Shown piece after piece: positions 8,182 to 15,611 of a stretch of 52,825 nucleotides of DNA. Numbering within the stretch: position 1 is the stretch's first letter; each line of letters starts with the position of its first letter. The notes under the pieces were generated by a model. That model was not told where the DNA came from, ran no database searches, and was given only the letters and a program-made list of their open reading frames with translations. This stretch comes from an uncultured Anaerolineales bacterium (GTDB lineage: Bacteria; Chloroflexota; Anaerolineae; UBA4142). The position numbers and the translations under genes are program-made. The stretch spans positions 1 through 52,825 of the forward strand of contig CAIKBD010000238.1 in the NCBI GenBank assembly GCA_903825565.1. The letters are read 5' to 3'.

Positions 8182-8217
8182 CCCGCTCTGGTTTTTGCCG
8201 GAGCGGGTTTCGCTTTT
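8182..8217 (+). terminator. Leader hairpin, terminator-like (possible attenuator)
   Basis: CCCGCTCTGG (8182-8191) can pair with CCGGAGCGGG (8198-8207), with one mismatch-type internal position. It is followed by the U-rich TTTCGCTTTT. It lies between a promoter and the start codon at 8242, so it would either terminate most transcripts or act as a regulated attenuator. It is too far downstream of the ATPase gene, and on the wrong side of the promoter, to be merely that gene's terminator. Confidence 0.5.
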
Positions 8218-8241
8218 GCCGGCGGCAGTTGAGGGGTTGAG

Positions 8242-9114
8242 ATGAGTCAAGATAAAAAACAAGATACGTTCATCGAATTGAGCAAAGCCCTGATTGGTTG
8301 CGGGGGCGGCATTGCCGCGGCGTGCATCACCGGCGTCTTTGCGCTCGTTGCCATTCTCGCGCCGCGCTTGCCGCTGTTCAACGAAACGCCCACACCCACG
8401 TCGACGCCGGGCGTCGCGGCGGCGACGAGTCAGTTCGGTGCGCTGGTCATCGCCGCTGATGTCACCGCCGATTTCAAACCCATCGAAGCGGGCACGCGTT
8501 TCCCGGAAGGCGTCACGCGCATCTGCGCGCTGTTTCCGTACGCGGGGATGACGCCCGGCACGGTGTGGCGCGACGAGTGGTACGTGAACGGCAAATTGCA
8601 AGAGCATTTGACCGAGCGCAAAATTTGGCGCGGCGAAGCGAACGGCGTCGAGTGGGTGGGCGTGACTGCGGGCGCGGGGCTGGATGTGGGGCAGTGGGAG
8701 GTGCGGCTGTACCTGGGTGAGCGGCTCGCGCAAAAGGCGGCCTTTACGATAGACAAGCGCGCGGTGGGCGCGCCGTTCTTCGGTACGATCCATTTTGCCG
8801 AAGACCAACACGCCGATAAACCGGTGCGTGTGCATCAGCCGGATGAGCTTTGGGCGCGCGGCACGCCCCAGGTCTATGCGTTTTTCGACGCGGGCAATAT
8901 GCCGCCTGGGATCGTGTGGCGGCGCGAGTGGTACCGCGACGGGCAACTGCTCGCCGATTTGGTGAAGGAGCAAACCTGGGATTTGGCGGCGAACGAAAGC
9001 GATTACTGGGTCAGTCTCCAAGACGAGGGTGGTTTGCGCGTGGGCACGTATCTCTTGAAATTGTATGTCGCGGGCGCGCTGACGCAACTGGGATCGTTTA
9101 CGATTGCGCCGTAG
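8242..9114 (+). CDS. Membrane-anchored protein with two repeated extracellular domains, function unknown
   Basis: I do not recognise a named function. The 290-residue protein has a short polar N-terminus, one TM helix at about 20-42, and a Pro/Thr linker (NETPTPTSTPG) common in this lineage. Two homologous beta-rich domains of roughly 85-100 residues follow. The repeats align as GMTPGTVWRDEWYVNGKL with NMPPGIVWRREWYRDGQL, and as GLDVGQWEVRLYLGERLAQ with GLRVGTYLLKLYVAGALTQ. This points to a surface-exposed, all-beta domain pair that may bind ligand or envelope material. GAGGGG precedes the ATG. It has its own promoter and leader hairpin and is not obviously part of either neighbouring operon. 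Confidence 0.82.
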   Translation: MSQDKKQDTFIELSKALIGCGGGIAAACITGVFALVAILAPRLPLFNETPTPTSTPGVAAATSQFGALVIAADVTADFKPIEAGTRFPEGVTRICALFPYAGMTPGTVWRDEWYVNGKLQEHLTERKIWRGEANGVEWVGVTAGAGLDVGQWEVRLYLGERLAQKAAFTIDKRAVGAPFFGTIHFAEDQHADKPVRVHQPDELWARGTPQVYAFFDAGNMPPGIVWRREWYRDGQLLADLVKEQTWDLAANESDYWVSLQDEGGLRVGTYLLKLYVAGALTQLGSFTIAP

Positions 9115-9124
9115 GCAGGGCGAT

Positions 9125-9153
9125 AAGACAGAACTGCGTATCCATGCTATAAT
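9125..9153 (+). promoter_or_regulatory. Extended -10 promoter for a likely leaderless mRNA
   Basis: AAGACA (9125-9130), a 17-nt spacer and TATAAT (9148-9153) are preceded by TG at 9145-9146 (extended -10). The predicted start at about 9160 falls on the ATG at 9161. Confidence 0.7.
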
Positions 9154-9160
9154 GCGCGCC

Positions 9161-10084
9161 ATGTCACCACTCACTGCCGTCCGCCTCAAAGGTCTCACCG
9201 CCGCCGTGATCTGGGGCGCGTCGTTCGTCGCCACCAAAGCGGCATTGTCCGAAATTCATCCCGTGACGCTGATCGTTTTGCGTTTTGCGCTTGGTCTCGG
9301 CGTGCTGGGCTTGGCGGTGTGGCAGGCGCGGACGTTTCGGCGCATCACGCGCCGCGATCTATTTCTGCTGGCGGTGCTCGGCACGCTGGCGATTGCCGTG
9401 CACCAGGGCTTGCAAGCGACCGGCTTGCTGTTCACCTCGGCGAGCAACATGGCTTGGCTCGTAGCGATGCAACCGGTCTTTACGGCGATCCTCGCGTGGC
9501 TTTTTCTCGCCGAAGTGTTTGGCATCGTCAAGATTGCCGGCTTGGTGATCGCGTTCGCGGGCGCGATCCTCGTCGTCACCAAAGGCGTGTTCTCGCCGGA
9601 CGCGTTGCGCTTGCCCGGCACCTTGGGCGATCTGCTGGCGTTGGCGAGCGCGCTCAATTGGACGATCTTTTCAGTCGCCAGCAAACCGATGTTGCGCCGC
9701 TTGCCGCCGTCGTTGATGATGGCGTATGTGATGGGCATCGGCTGGCTGATCGTCTTGCCGTTTTTCGTCGCGGCGCAAGGTTGGCACGACCTCAGCCGTT
9801 TGACGCCGACAGGGTGGGGCGCAGTCGCGTTCCTCGGCATCTTTTGTTCCGGTATCGCGTACATTTTTTGGTACGACGCGCTCGCGCACATTGACGCCTC
9901 CCAGGTCGCCGCGTTCATTTACCTCGAACCGTTCGTCACGGTCGTCGTGGCGGCAATCGTTTTGCACGAAGCGTTCACGCCGATTTCGATCATCGGCGGC
10001 GTGTTGATCTTGCTCGGCGTTGCGCTCGTCAATCGCGCGCCGACCACGCGCCAAGTGGCAGGAGCGCCCGGTGCGAGTGATTGA
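9161..10084 (+). CDS. EamA/DMT-family transporter (first copy)
   Basis: This 307-residue drug/metabolite-transporter protein has ten predicted TM helices in two five-helix EamA repeats. Repeat 1 begins LTAAVIWGASFVATKAAL and repeat 2 near LALASALNWTIFSVASKP. It ends with the typical EPFVTVVVAAIVLHE helix and GGVLILLGVALVN. Members export amino acids or other metabolites; the substrate cannot be read here. The ATG at 9161 is chosen because the family N-terminus starts here and a TATAAT box lies only 7 nt upstream, leaving no room for a Shine-Dalgarno. The mRNA is therefore probably leaderless. Its 3' end overlaps the next gene by 14 nt. Confidence 0.9.
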   Translation: MSPLTAVRLKGLTAAVIWGASFVATKAALSEIHPVTLIVLRFALGLGVLGLAVWQARTFRRITRRDLFLLAVLGTLAIAVHQGLQATGLLFTSASNMAWLVAMQPVFTAILAWLFLAEVFGIVKIAGLVIAFAGAILVVTKGVFSPDALRLPGTLGDLLALASALNWTIFSVASKPMLRRLPPSLMMAYVMGIGWLIVLPFFVAAQGWHDLSRLTPTGWGAVAFLGIFCSGIAYIFWYDALAHIDASQVAAFIYLEPFVTVVVAAIVLHEAFTPISIIGGVLILLGVALVNRAPTTRQVAGAPGASD

Positions 10085-10943
10085 GGCGATCTTCCGTTAC
10101 CTAAGACAAACCGGGCGCGATGCGCGCGCCGCCGTTGGACGCGTGGCGCGCGACCGCGCCGCGTTGATCACTATCCTCGTGCTAGCGTTGCCCTGGTGGG
10201 CGCTCGTTTTCATCCGCGCCAACGCCGACTGGGTGGCGAGTCTCGGCGGGATGATCGCCATCGCGTTTACGTTTTGGTGGATGTCGCGCTCGGGCGCGAT
10301 GCCGGCGCTGCAAGTTGCCAAGCCGCGCGCCGAAACCGGTTTGGCGGTGGCGCTCGTCGGGTGGTGGATGCTTTGGCGCACCGGAATTTGCGCGCACTAT
10401 TTTTTCTTTTTGCCGAGCGATTTCAATTGCTTCAAAAACGGCGTGTTCGAAATTGCGCCCAAAGTGATCGAGCAAGTGATTTTGCCGATTGCGATTTTGC
10501 GCGCGGCGGGCTATTCCTTTCGCGCGCAAGGTCTCGCGTGGAGTTGGCGCGCGTGGTGGATCGCGTTGCCCGCGCTGATCGCGTTGAGCGGCTATGGCGT
10601 GTTCAACCACTGGAACGATCTTGCCAAGTTCGGCGCGAACAGCGTCGAGTATTTTTTTGCCGCTGGCTTGCCGGAAGAAGTTTTATTCCGCGCGTTCCTG
10701 TTGACGCGGCTCGAAGCGTGGTGGCGCAGTCCGGCGTGGGGCTTGTTCGGCTCTGCGATCATTTTCGGGTTGACGCATTTGCCGATTGATTATCTGGTGT
10801 TCACCCAGCGCAATTGGAGCGAAACCTGGATTCTCGTGCTCACCTTCCAAGCCGGATTCGGCGCGGTGTTTGCCTTTGCGTACCAACGCACGCGCAATGT
10901 GTTGCCGCTCGCCATTGTGCACGCGCTTGTAGACGCTCTGTAA
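10071..10943 (+). CDS. CPBP (CAAX-like) intramembrane metalloprotease
   Basis: This 290-residue polytopic membrane protein carries the CPBP/Rce1 catalytic motifs: EExxxR in LPEEVLFRAFL (E202, E203, R207), a His in GLTHLPIDYL (about H236), and a C-terminal histidine in IVHALVDAL (about H284). The family includes intramembrane proteases and bacteriocin-immunity-type proteins. The GTG at 10071 has AGGAG 6 nt upstream and overlaps the transporter stop by 14 nt, so the two genes are coupled. No substrate is evident. In the following intergenic space a heptamer array leads into ybaK. Confidence 0.87.
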   Translation: MRVIEAIFRYLRQTGRDARAAVGRVARDRAALITILVLALPWWALVFIRANADWVASLGGMIAIAFTFWWMSRSGAMPALQVAKPRAETGLAVALVGWWMLWRTGICAHYFFFLPSDFNCFKNGVFEIAPKVIEQVILPIAILRAAGYSFRAQGLAWSWRAWWIALPALIALSGYGVFNHWNDLAKFGANSVEYFFAAGLPEEVLFRAFLLTRLEAWWRSPAWGLFGSAIIFGLTHLPIDYLVFTQRNWSETWILVLTFQAGFGAVFAFAYQRTRNVLPLAIVHALVDAL

Positions 10944-10947
10944 TTCA

Positions 10948-10996
10948 ATTTTCGATTAGTGATTCGGCAATCGCAAATCGAAAATCGCAAATTGAA
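10948..10996 (+). repeat. Inverted heptanucleotide array upstream of the YbaK gene
   Basis: AATCGCA, AATCGAA, AATCGCA and AATTGAA at 10969-10996 are in exact 7-nt register and end one base before the ATG at 10998. Just upstream, ATTTTCGATTAGTGATTCGG (10948-10967) is the same motif inverted, so a hairpin can form. There is no Shine-Dalgarno between the array and the start codon. Confidence 0.88.
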
Positions 10997-10997
10997 A

Positions 10998-11507
10998 ATG
11001 GCGGATCAACTCAACTCGACGCGTCTGTTGCAGGCGCGCAAAATTCAGCATGTGGTAAAAACCTACGACGCGACCGGCGCGTTTCATTCGGCGACGGATG
11101 CGGCGGCGTTGATCGGCGCGCCGGTCGCATCGGTGTACAAAACGCTCGTCGTGTTGCGCGAACCGGCGCAAGCCGGCAAACCGCTACTCGTGCTGATCGC
11201 GGCGCAACGCGAAGTGGATTTGAAATTGCTTGCCAAGTCGCTCGGCGAAGCGAAACAGAAATTGCGAATGGCGACGCAACGCGAAGCGGAAGCGCTCACC
11301 GGTTTGCAGGTGGGCGGCATCAGCGCGCTGGCTCTGCTCAATCGCGGTTTTGAAATTTGCGTGGATGAACCGGCGCTCGCGCTCGCACAGATTCACATTA
11401 GCGCGGGACAACGCGGCGTGGATGTGCAACTCGCGGTCAAGGATTTGATCGCGCTGACGCGCGCCAAAACGGTCAGGGCGACGCGTGACACGCGAAACGA
11501 AGAATGA
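10998..11507 (+). CDS. YbaK/ProX-type aminoacyl-tRNA deacylase
   Basis: This 169-residue protein is of the YbaK/EbsC family, which hydrolyses mischarged Cys-tRNA(Pro) or related aminoacyl-tRNAs. The conserved core GAPVASVYKTLVVL holds the essential lysine (about K49). Later family features are LVLIAAQREVDLKLLAKSLG and TGLQVGGISALALLNRG. The C-terminal strand is degenerate and Arg-rich. ATG 10998 is the first reasonable start, as homology begins at about residue 5. A longer frame from 10959 would translate the repeat array. The gene has no visible Shine-Dalgarno, which is odd, and is followed 9 nt later by the oxidoreductase gene. Confidence 0.88.
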   Translation: MADQLNSTRLLQARKIQHVVKTYDATGAFHSATDAAALIGAPVASVYKTLVVLREPAQAGKPLLVLIAAQREVDLKLLAKSLGEAKQKLRMATQREAEALTGLQVGGISALALLNRGFEICVDEPALALAQIHISAGQRGVDVQLAVKDLIALTRAKTVRATRDTRNEE

Positions 11508-11516
11508 GGTGAGACG

Positions 11517-12545
11517 ATGAAAGCACTTGCGTTTATGGAGCACGGCGGAATCGAAAAATTGCAACTGCTAGACGTGCCGCCGCCCGATGTCGGAGCGGAT
11601 GAGGTTTTGGTTGGAGTGCAAGCCGTCGCGCTCAACCGGCTCGATCTGTTTACGCTCGGCGGCTTGCCCGGCTTGAAACTGCCGATGCCGCACATTCCGG
11701 CGGGCGACGTTGCCGGCGTCGTCGCCAAAATTGGCGCGGCGGTAAGCGGCGTGGAGGTGGGGCAACGCGTGCTCGTCAATCCCAGTTTGTGGTGCGGGCG
11801 GTGCGAATTTTGCACGAGCGGCGAAGAAAGTTTATGCAACGATTTCAAAATTCTCGGTGAGCACGTGTGGGGCGGGGCGGCGGAACTGGTGCGCGTGCCG
11901 GCGCGCAATGTGTTGCCGATCCCGGATGCGTTGCCGTTTGAAATCGCCGCCGCCGCGCCGCTGGTGTACCAAACGGCGTGGCGCGCGCTCATCTCGCGCG
12001 CCCGGTTGAAAATTGGCGAGGACGTGCTGATCCTTGGCGCGGGCGCGGGCGTTTCCACCGCGGCGATCCAAATTGCGAAACACGCCGGCGCGCGCGTGTT
12101 TGTCACTTCCTCGTCCGACGAAAAATTGCCAAAGGCAAAGACGCTGGGCGCGGACGTGGCGATCAACTACACGACCCAGGAATGGGACAAGGAAGTGTGG
12201 AAGGCGACGAACAAGCGCGGCGTGGATGTCGTGTTCGAATCGGTCGGCGCGGCGACGTGGCTCAAAGCGATTCGCGCGCTCCGCAAGGGCGGGCGGCTCG
12301 TGACGATTGGCGCGACGACGGGGCCCAATCCGCCGGAAGAGATTCGCCAAATTTTTTGGAAACAGATTGACATCTTGGGTTCGACGATGGCGAATCAGCG
12401 CGAGTTCCGCGAAGTGATGCGTTTGGTTTTGCGCGGCGAGTTGAAACCGGCGGTGGATAGCGTGTTCCCGCTTGCACGCGGACGCGAAGCGTTCGCGCGG
12501 TTGAGCCGGGGCGAGCAATTCGGCAAAATTGTATTGACGGTCTGA
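11517..12545 (+). CDS. Zinc-containing MDR-family dehydrogenase / quinone oxidoreductase-like
   Basis: This 342-residue medium-chain dehydrogenase/reductase has an N-terminal GroES-like domain and a Rossmann NAD(P)-binding domain starting at LILGAGAGVSTAAIQIAKHA (about 172-191). A structural-zinc lobe is present: C93, C96, C99 and C107, in WCGRCEFC and SGEESLC. The usual catalytic-zinc cysteine after strand 3 is replaced by asparagine (ALNRLDLF, N40). It therefore probably acts as a zinc-independent reductase of activated double bonds or quinones despite the retained zinc lobe. GAGGTGAG precedes the ATG. It likely shares a transcript with ybaK and the next gene. The physiological substrate is unknown. 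Confidence 0.9.
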   Translation: MKALAFMEHGGIEKLQLLDVPPPDVGADEVLVGVQAVALNRLDLFTLGGLPGLKLPMPHIPAGDVAGVVAKIGAAVSGVEVGQRVLVNPSLWCGRCEFCTSGEESLCNDFKILGEHVWGGAAELVRVPARNVLPIPDALPFEIAAAAPLVYQTAWRALISRARLKIGEDVLILGAGAGVSTAAIQIAKHAGARVFVTSSSDEKLPKAKTLGADVAINYTTQEWDKEVWKATNKRGVDVVFESVGAATWLKAIRALRKGGRLVTIGATTGPNPPEEIRQIFWKQIDILGSTMANQREFREVMRLVLRGELKPAVDSVFPLARGREAFARLSRGEQFGKIVLTV

Positions 12546-12552
12546 AGCGAAA

Positions 12553-13329
12553 ATGGCGATTCACGATACGTTTGAAAATGGCGCGCATCCATCCTGGGTG
12601 CGCTTTTGCATTGGGCACGCCGACCTGGAGCGCGCGCCGGGTGTGTTGCGCTTTGTGGTGGATGGCGCGCAAGCCGGGCAACTGTCCGACGCGGAACTCG
12701 ACGATCATCGCACCGCGCCGCGTGAGCGCCTGGCGTGGCGACCGCCGTTGCGGCTGACGGTGCGCGCGCGGATGAGTCATCGCGCCGGCGAAATGCTCGG
12801 CACTGCCGGGTTCGGCTTTTGGAACGATCCGTTCGACTGGGTTGGCAACGTGCAAACGCCGCCGAACGCGCTATGGTTTTTCTACGGCTCGCCGCACAGC
12901 GATATGGCGTTTGTCCCCGGCGTGCGCGGGCACGGCTGGAAAGCGGCGACGTTGAACGCGGGACGGGCGGACAAACTGACGATGGCGCTTGGTAATTTCG
13001 TGTTCAAGTTGCCGGGGCTGAGTAAACTGGTTTTCAACTTGGCGCAAACGCGAATTCACGCGCACGAAAAAATTTTGGACGATGTGGCGTTGACCGAGTG
13101 GCACGTTTATCGTTTGGATTGGCGCGCGCAGGAAGCGATCTTTTTCGTGGACGAGGTGCCAGTGTTGCGCGCGCCGCATCCGCCGACCGTGCCGCTCGGT
13201 TTTGTTGCCTGGGTGGATAACAACGCGGCGACGATGGGACCCGGACGCGATTTCGATTTTCAGCGCATCGCCGTTCCGCAACGACAATGGCTGGAATTGG
13301 CGCGCGTGCAGATCGAGCCGCTGGCGTGA
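12553..13329 (+). CDS. Unknown protein, concanavalin A-like (jelly-roll) fold candidate
   Basis: I do not recognise a characterised family. The 258-residue soluble protein starts MAIHDTFENG and is rich in beta-strand sequence. WHVYRLDWRAQEAIFFVDE followed by VPLGFVAWVDNN resembles the final sheet of GH16/ConA-like lectin folds (W-x-Y-x-LDW, x-FFVD-x-PV). The GH16 catalytic signature ExDxxE is absent, so glycoside hydrolysis is not supported; sugar or lipid binding is more likely. No signal peptide is seen. It sits 7 nt after the oxidoreductase and shares a GTGA stop/start overlap with the next transporter, so it is in the operon. Confidence 0.7.
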   Translation: MAIHDTFENGAHPSWVRFCIGHADLERAPGVLRFVVDGAQAGQLSDAELDDHRTAPRERLAWRPPLRLTVRARMSHRAGEMLGTAGFGFWNDPFDWVGNVQTPPNALWFFYGSPHSDMAFVPGVRGHGWKAATLNAGRADKLTMALGNFVFKLPGLSKLVFNLAQTRIHAHEKILDDVALTEWHVYRLDWRAQEAIFFVDEVPVLRAPHPPTVPLGFVAWVDNNAATMGPGRDFDFQRIAVPQRQWLELARVQIEPLA

Positions 13330-14219
13330 AAATTTCGGTTCACACGCGCGCGATCCTCGAAGCGTTCCTGGTCACGTTTCTCTGGTCAACTTCCTGGGTG
13401 CTGATCAAGATTGGGCTAACCGATTTGCCGGCGCTGACGTTTGCCGGCTTGCGTTACGCGACTGCGTTCCTTTGCTTGCTCCCCTGGGTGTTGCGCCCAA
13501 GTTACGCGGCGCAATGCCGGCGATTGACACGCGGCGATTGGCTGGGTTTGCTCGCGCTGGGCGTGCTGATGTACGCGGTGACGCAGGGCGCGCAGTTCAT
13601 CGGCTTGGCGTACCTGCCCGCCGTTACCGTGAGTTTGCTGTTGACGCTGACCGTGTTTGTTGTGCCGCTGTTCGGTATCGGCTTGCTCGCCGAGTACCCC
13701 ACCGCCGCGCAGTGGGGCGGCGTCGCGCTGTTCCTCGTCGGCGCGGCGGTGTACTTTTATCCGGCGGTGTTGCCGGCTGGCGAACTGACCGGCATTATAG
13801 TCGTGCTGATTGGCGTGTTAGCCAATGCGCTCTCGGCAATCCTGGGTCGGCGGATCAATCGCGCCGGGCGCATCGCGCCGTTGATCGTGACGGCGGCGAG
13901 CATGGGCATTGGCGCGGCGGTGCTGTTGGGCGGCGGCGCGTTCGTGCAGGGCTTGCCGCATTTGACCGGGACGCACTGGGCGATCATTATTTGGCTCGCG
14001 GTCGTCAATACCGCGTTTGCTTTTACGCTGTGGAATCGCACGCTACAAATCCTGTCCGCGCTCGAATCGTCGCTCATCAACAACACGATGCTGATCCAGA
14101 TTGCGATCCTCGCGTGGGTTTTCCTCGGCGAAACGTTGGCCGCGCCGAAAATATTGGGACTGGCGCTTGCGAGCACGGGCGTTTGGCTGGCACAACGATG
14201 GCGCGCCCCGATTGCATAA
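13326..14219 (+). CDS. EamA/DMT-family transporter (second copy)
   Basis: This 297-residue ten-helix DMT transporter is a paralogue of the one at 9161 but divergent from it. Repeat 1 begins EAFLVTFLWSTSWVLIKIGL and repeat 2 near GIIVVLIGVLANALSAILG. It ends NTAFAFTLWNRTLQILSALE and AAPKILGLALASTGVWLAQ. The conserved EamA proline/glycine pattern is intact. GTG 13326 overlaps the upstream stop in GTGA, indicating translational coupling. A longer frame from 13287 has no support from homology. The function is probably efflux of a metabolite made by the preceding enzymes, but no substrate can be assigned. Confidence 0.88.
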   Translation: MKISVHTRAILEAFLVTFLWSTSWVLIKIGLTDLPALTFAGLRYATAFLCLLPWVLRPSYAAQCRRLTRGDWLGLLALGVLMYAVTQGAQFIGLAYLPAVTVSLLLTLTVFVVPLFGIGLLAEYPTAAQWGGVALFLVGAAVYFYPAVLPAGELTGIIVVLIGVLANALSAILGRRINRAGRIAPLIVTAASMGIGAAVLLGGGAFVQGLPHLTGTHWAIIIWLAVVNTAFAFTLWNRTLQILSALESSLINNTMLIQIAILAWVFLGETLAAPKILGLALASTGVWLAQRWRAPIA

Positions 14220-14239
14220 ATGGGCAGCGTGGATATAAT
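14212..14239 (+). promoter_or_regulatory. Promoter for the ferredoxin gene
   Basis: TTGCAT (14212-14217), a 16-nt spacer and TATAAT (14234-14239) overlap the end of the transporter gene. The leader of about 30 nt carries AAGGAG at 14263-14268. Confidence 0.68.
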
Positions 14240-14275
14240 TCAGCCATCCCACTTTCAGACTCAAGGAGCCATTCG

Positions 14276-14542
14276 TTGGCATATCATATTGTTGCCGATT
14301 GCATTACGTGCGGTATTTGCATCAACAAGTGTGCGAACCAAGCGGTGTATCTGACGGCGGACGAATGTTACGCGATTGATCCGTGTCGGTGTACCGAGTG
14401 CATTGATCTGCCGAAACGCCGGTGTCACGCGATCTGTCCGGTCGGCGCGATTCAACCCGATCCCGCCCATCGTGAAACCGCCGCGCAATTATGGGCGAAA
14501 CAGCGTACGCGCCGCAGTAACGTCGCGCTCGATCAACCCTGA
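14276..14542 (+). CDS. 2[4Fe-4S] ferredoxin, Alvin-like second cluster
   Basis: This 88-residue electron carrier is short enough to be hidden inside a much longer non-coding frame. Cluster I ligands are C9, C12, C15 and C19 (CITCGICINKC). Cluster II has C39, C42, C50 and C54 (CTEC, then seven residues, CHAICP), the expanded spacing of YfhL/Allochromatium-type ferredoxins, which have very negative potentials. An extra C37 makes CRCTEC. The start is TTG at 14276, fixed by AAGGAG ending 7 nt upstream and by the family N-terminus (AYHIVADCITCG). It has its own promoter. It may serve the flavoprotein that follows 20 nt later, though that pairing is inference. Confidence 0.9.
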   Translation: MAYHIVADCITCGICINKCANQAVYLTADECYAIDPCRCTECIDLPKRRCHAICPVGAIQPDPAHRETAAQLWAKQRTRRSNVALDQP

Positions 14543-14562
14543 CGCGAATGGATTAACTTGCC

Positions 14563-15384
14563 ATGTCCCAGGAAATTTTGCGCCCGCTCAACCTTACCGA
14601 GGCGCTACAATTTTTAGCGGCGCATCAACCCCACGCGCGCATCGTCAACGGCGCGACCGATCTTCCGCACGAGATCGCGCACGGGGTGCGCGCGCCGCAA
14701 ACGCTGATCGACATTCGCCTCGTGCCCGACCTGAAATTCATCCGCGAGGCAGGCGATTTCGTGCAGCTGGGCGCAAGCGTGACGCACGCGCATGTGCTCG
14801 CCTCGCCGTTATTGGCGGCGCGGGCGTTGCCGCTCGTCCGCGCGTGTCAATTGATCCGCGATCCGCAAGCGCGCGAACGCGGCACCATTGCCGGCAATGT
14901 CGCCGGCGCGCTCTCGACCAACTTGACGATTGCCGCGTTGTGGGCGATGGGCGCGCAAGTCGTGTTGAAAAGCGTGCGCGGGGAACGCCTCGTCACGTTC
15001 AACGAATTTTTCAAGGGCGTGCGCCAAACCGCCATGCTGGCGGATGAAATGGTCTACGCCATCGCGTTTTCAAAAATGTCGGACAAGGATCGCGGCGCGT
15101 TCGTCGCCACAGGGTGGTCGCGCGAAGATGCGCAGGCGAATGTGACGTGCGCGGTCGTGCTGGAATTTGAAGGCGACGAAATTTCCAACGCGTGGATCAC
15201 GCTGGGCGGTGTCGCGCCAACGGTGGTGAATGCCGTCGAAGCGGAGCAGGCGCTTGTGGGGCAGTGGCTCAACGACGCGGCGATTGATCAAGCGGCGGAA
15301 CTGGCGATGAATGTCGTCGTCACCGATCCCGACAAGATCGAAACGGTGCGCGTGCTGGTGACGCAAGCGTTGCGAGAAATTTAG
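14563..15384 (+). CDS. FAD-binding subunit of molybdopterin dehydrogenase family (CoxM/XdhB-like), orphan
   Basis: This 273-residue protein has the FAD-binding PCMH-type domain of xanthine/CO dehydrogenase medium subunits. It has FAD loop I NGATDL (family GGxTDL), loop II RERGTIAGNVAGA (family R-x-x-TIGGN) and a CoxM C-terminal domain at about 180-273. It normally works with a [2Fe-2S] small subunit and a molybdenum large subunit, and neither is present in the window. It could be a stand-alone flavoprotein or belong to a complex encoded elsewhere. The N for G change in loop I and the missing partners make a diverged role plausible. The start ATG 14563 is supported by homology at residue 5 onward. 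Confidence 0.88.
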   Translation: MSQEILRPLNLTEALQFLAAHQPHARIVNGATDLPHEIAHGVRAPQTLIDIRLVPDLKFIREAGDFVQLGASVTHAHVLASPLLAARALPLVRACQLIRDPQARERGTIAGNVAGALSTNLTIAALWAMGAQVVLKSVRGERLVTFNEFFKGVRQTAMLADEMVYAIAFSKMSDKDRGAFVATGWSREDAQANVTCAVVLEFEGDEISNAWITLGGVAPTVVNAVEAEQALVGQWLNDAAIDQAAELAMNVVVTDPDKIETVRVLVTQALREI

Positions 15385-15413
15385 CGCGGTGACGCGCCGC
15401 AAAAAAGGATCGT

Positions 15414-15611
15414 ATGCCCGTACCCAAACGTAGTGAAATCAAACCGGGATTGCGTGTTCAGATCGTTTTGAAACAGGATCAGCGCACCGGCAAATTGACG
15501 GAAGGTATTGTCGCTCGCATTTTGACGAGCAGTGGCACGCACCCGCACGGCATCAAGGTGATGCTCGAAGACGGCAAAGTCGGGCGCGTGCAACAGATCG
15601 TGCCCGAATGA
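15414..15611 (+). CDS. ywbE: YwbE family small protein
   Basis: This 65-residue protein closely matches the YwbE family (DUF2196): KPGLRVQIVLKQDQRTGKLT, then EGIVARILTSSGTHPHGIKV and EDGKVGRVQQIV. These are almost the entire conserved core. The family is widespread and its function is unknown; the small SH3-like beta fold suggests nucleic-acid or protein contact. AAAGGATCGT precedes the ATG. Its stop overlaps the next gene's start by 4 nt (ATGA), so it is translationally coupled to the glycosyltransferase. Confidence 0.93.
   Translation: MPVPKRSEIKPGLRVQIVLKQDQRTGKLTEGIVARILTSSGTHPHGIKVMLEDGKVGRVQQIVPE

Noticed and set aside
13202-14275. Upstream part of the long frame that contains the ferredoxin
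   Set aside because: It overlaps two real genes in another frame; the true ferredoxin start is TTG 14276 with AAGGAG upstream.
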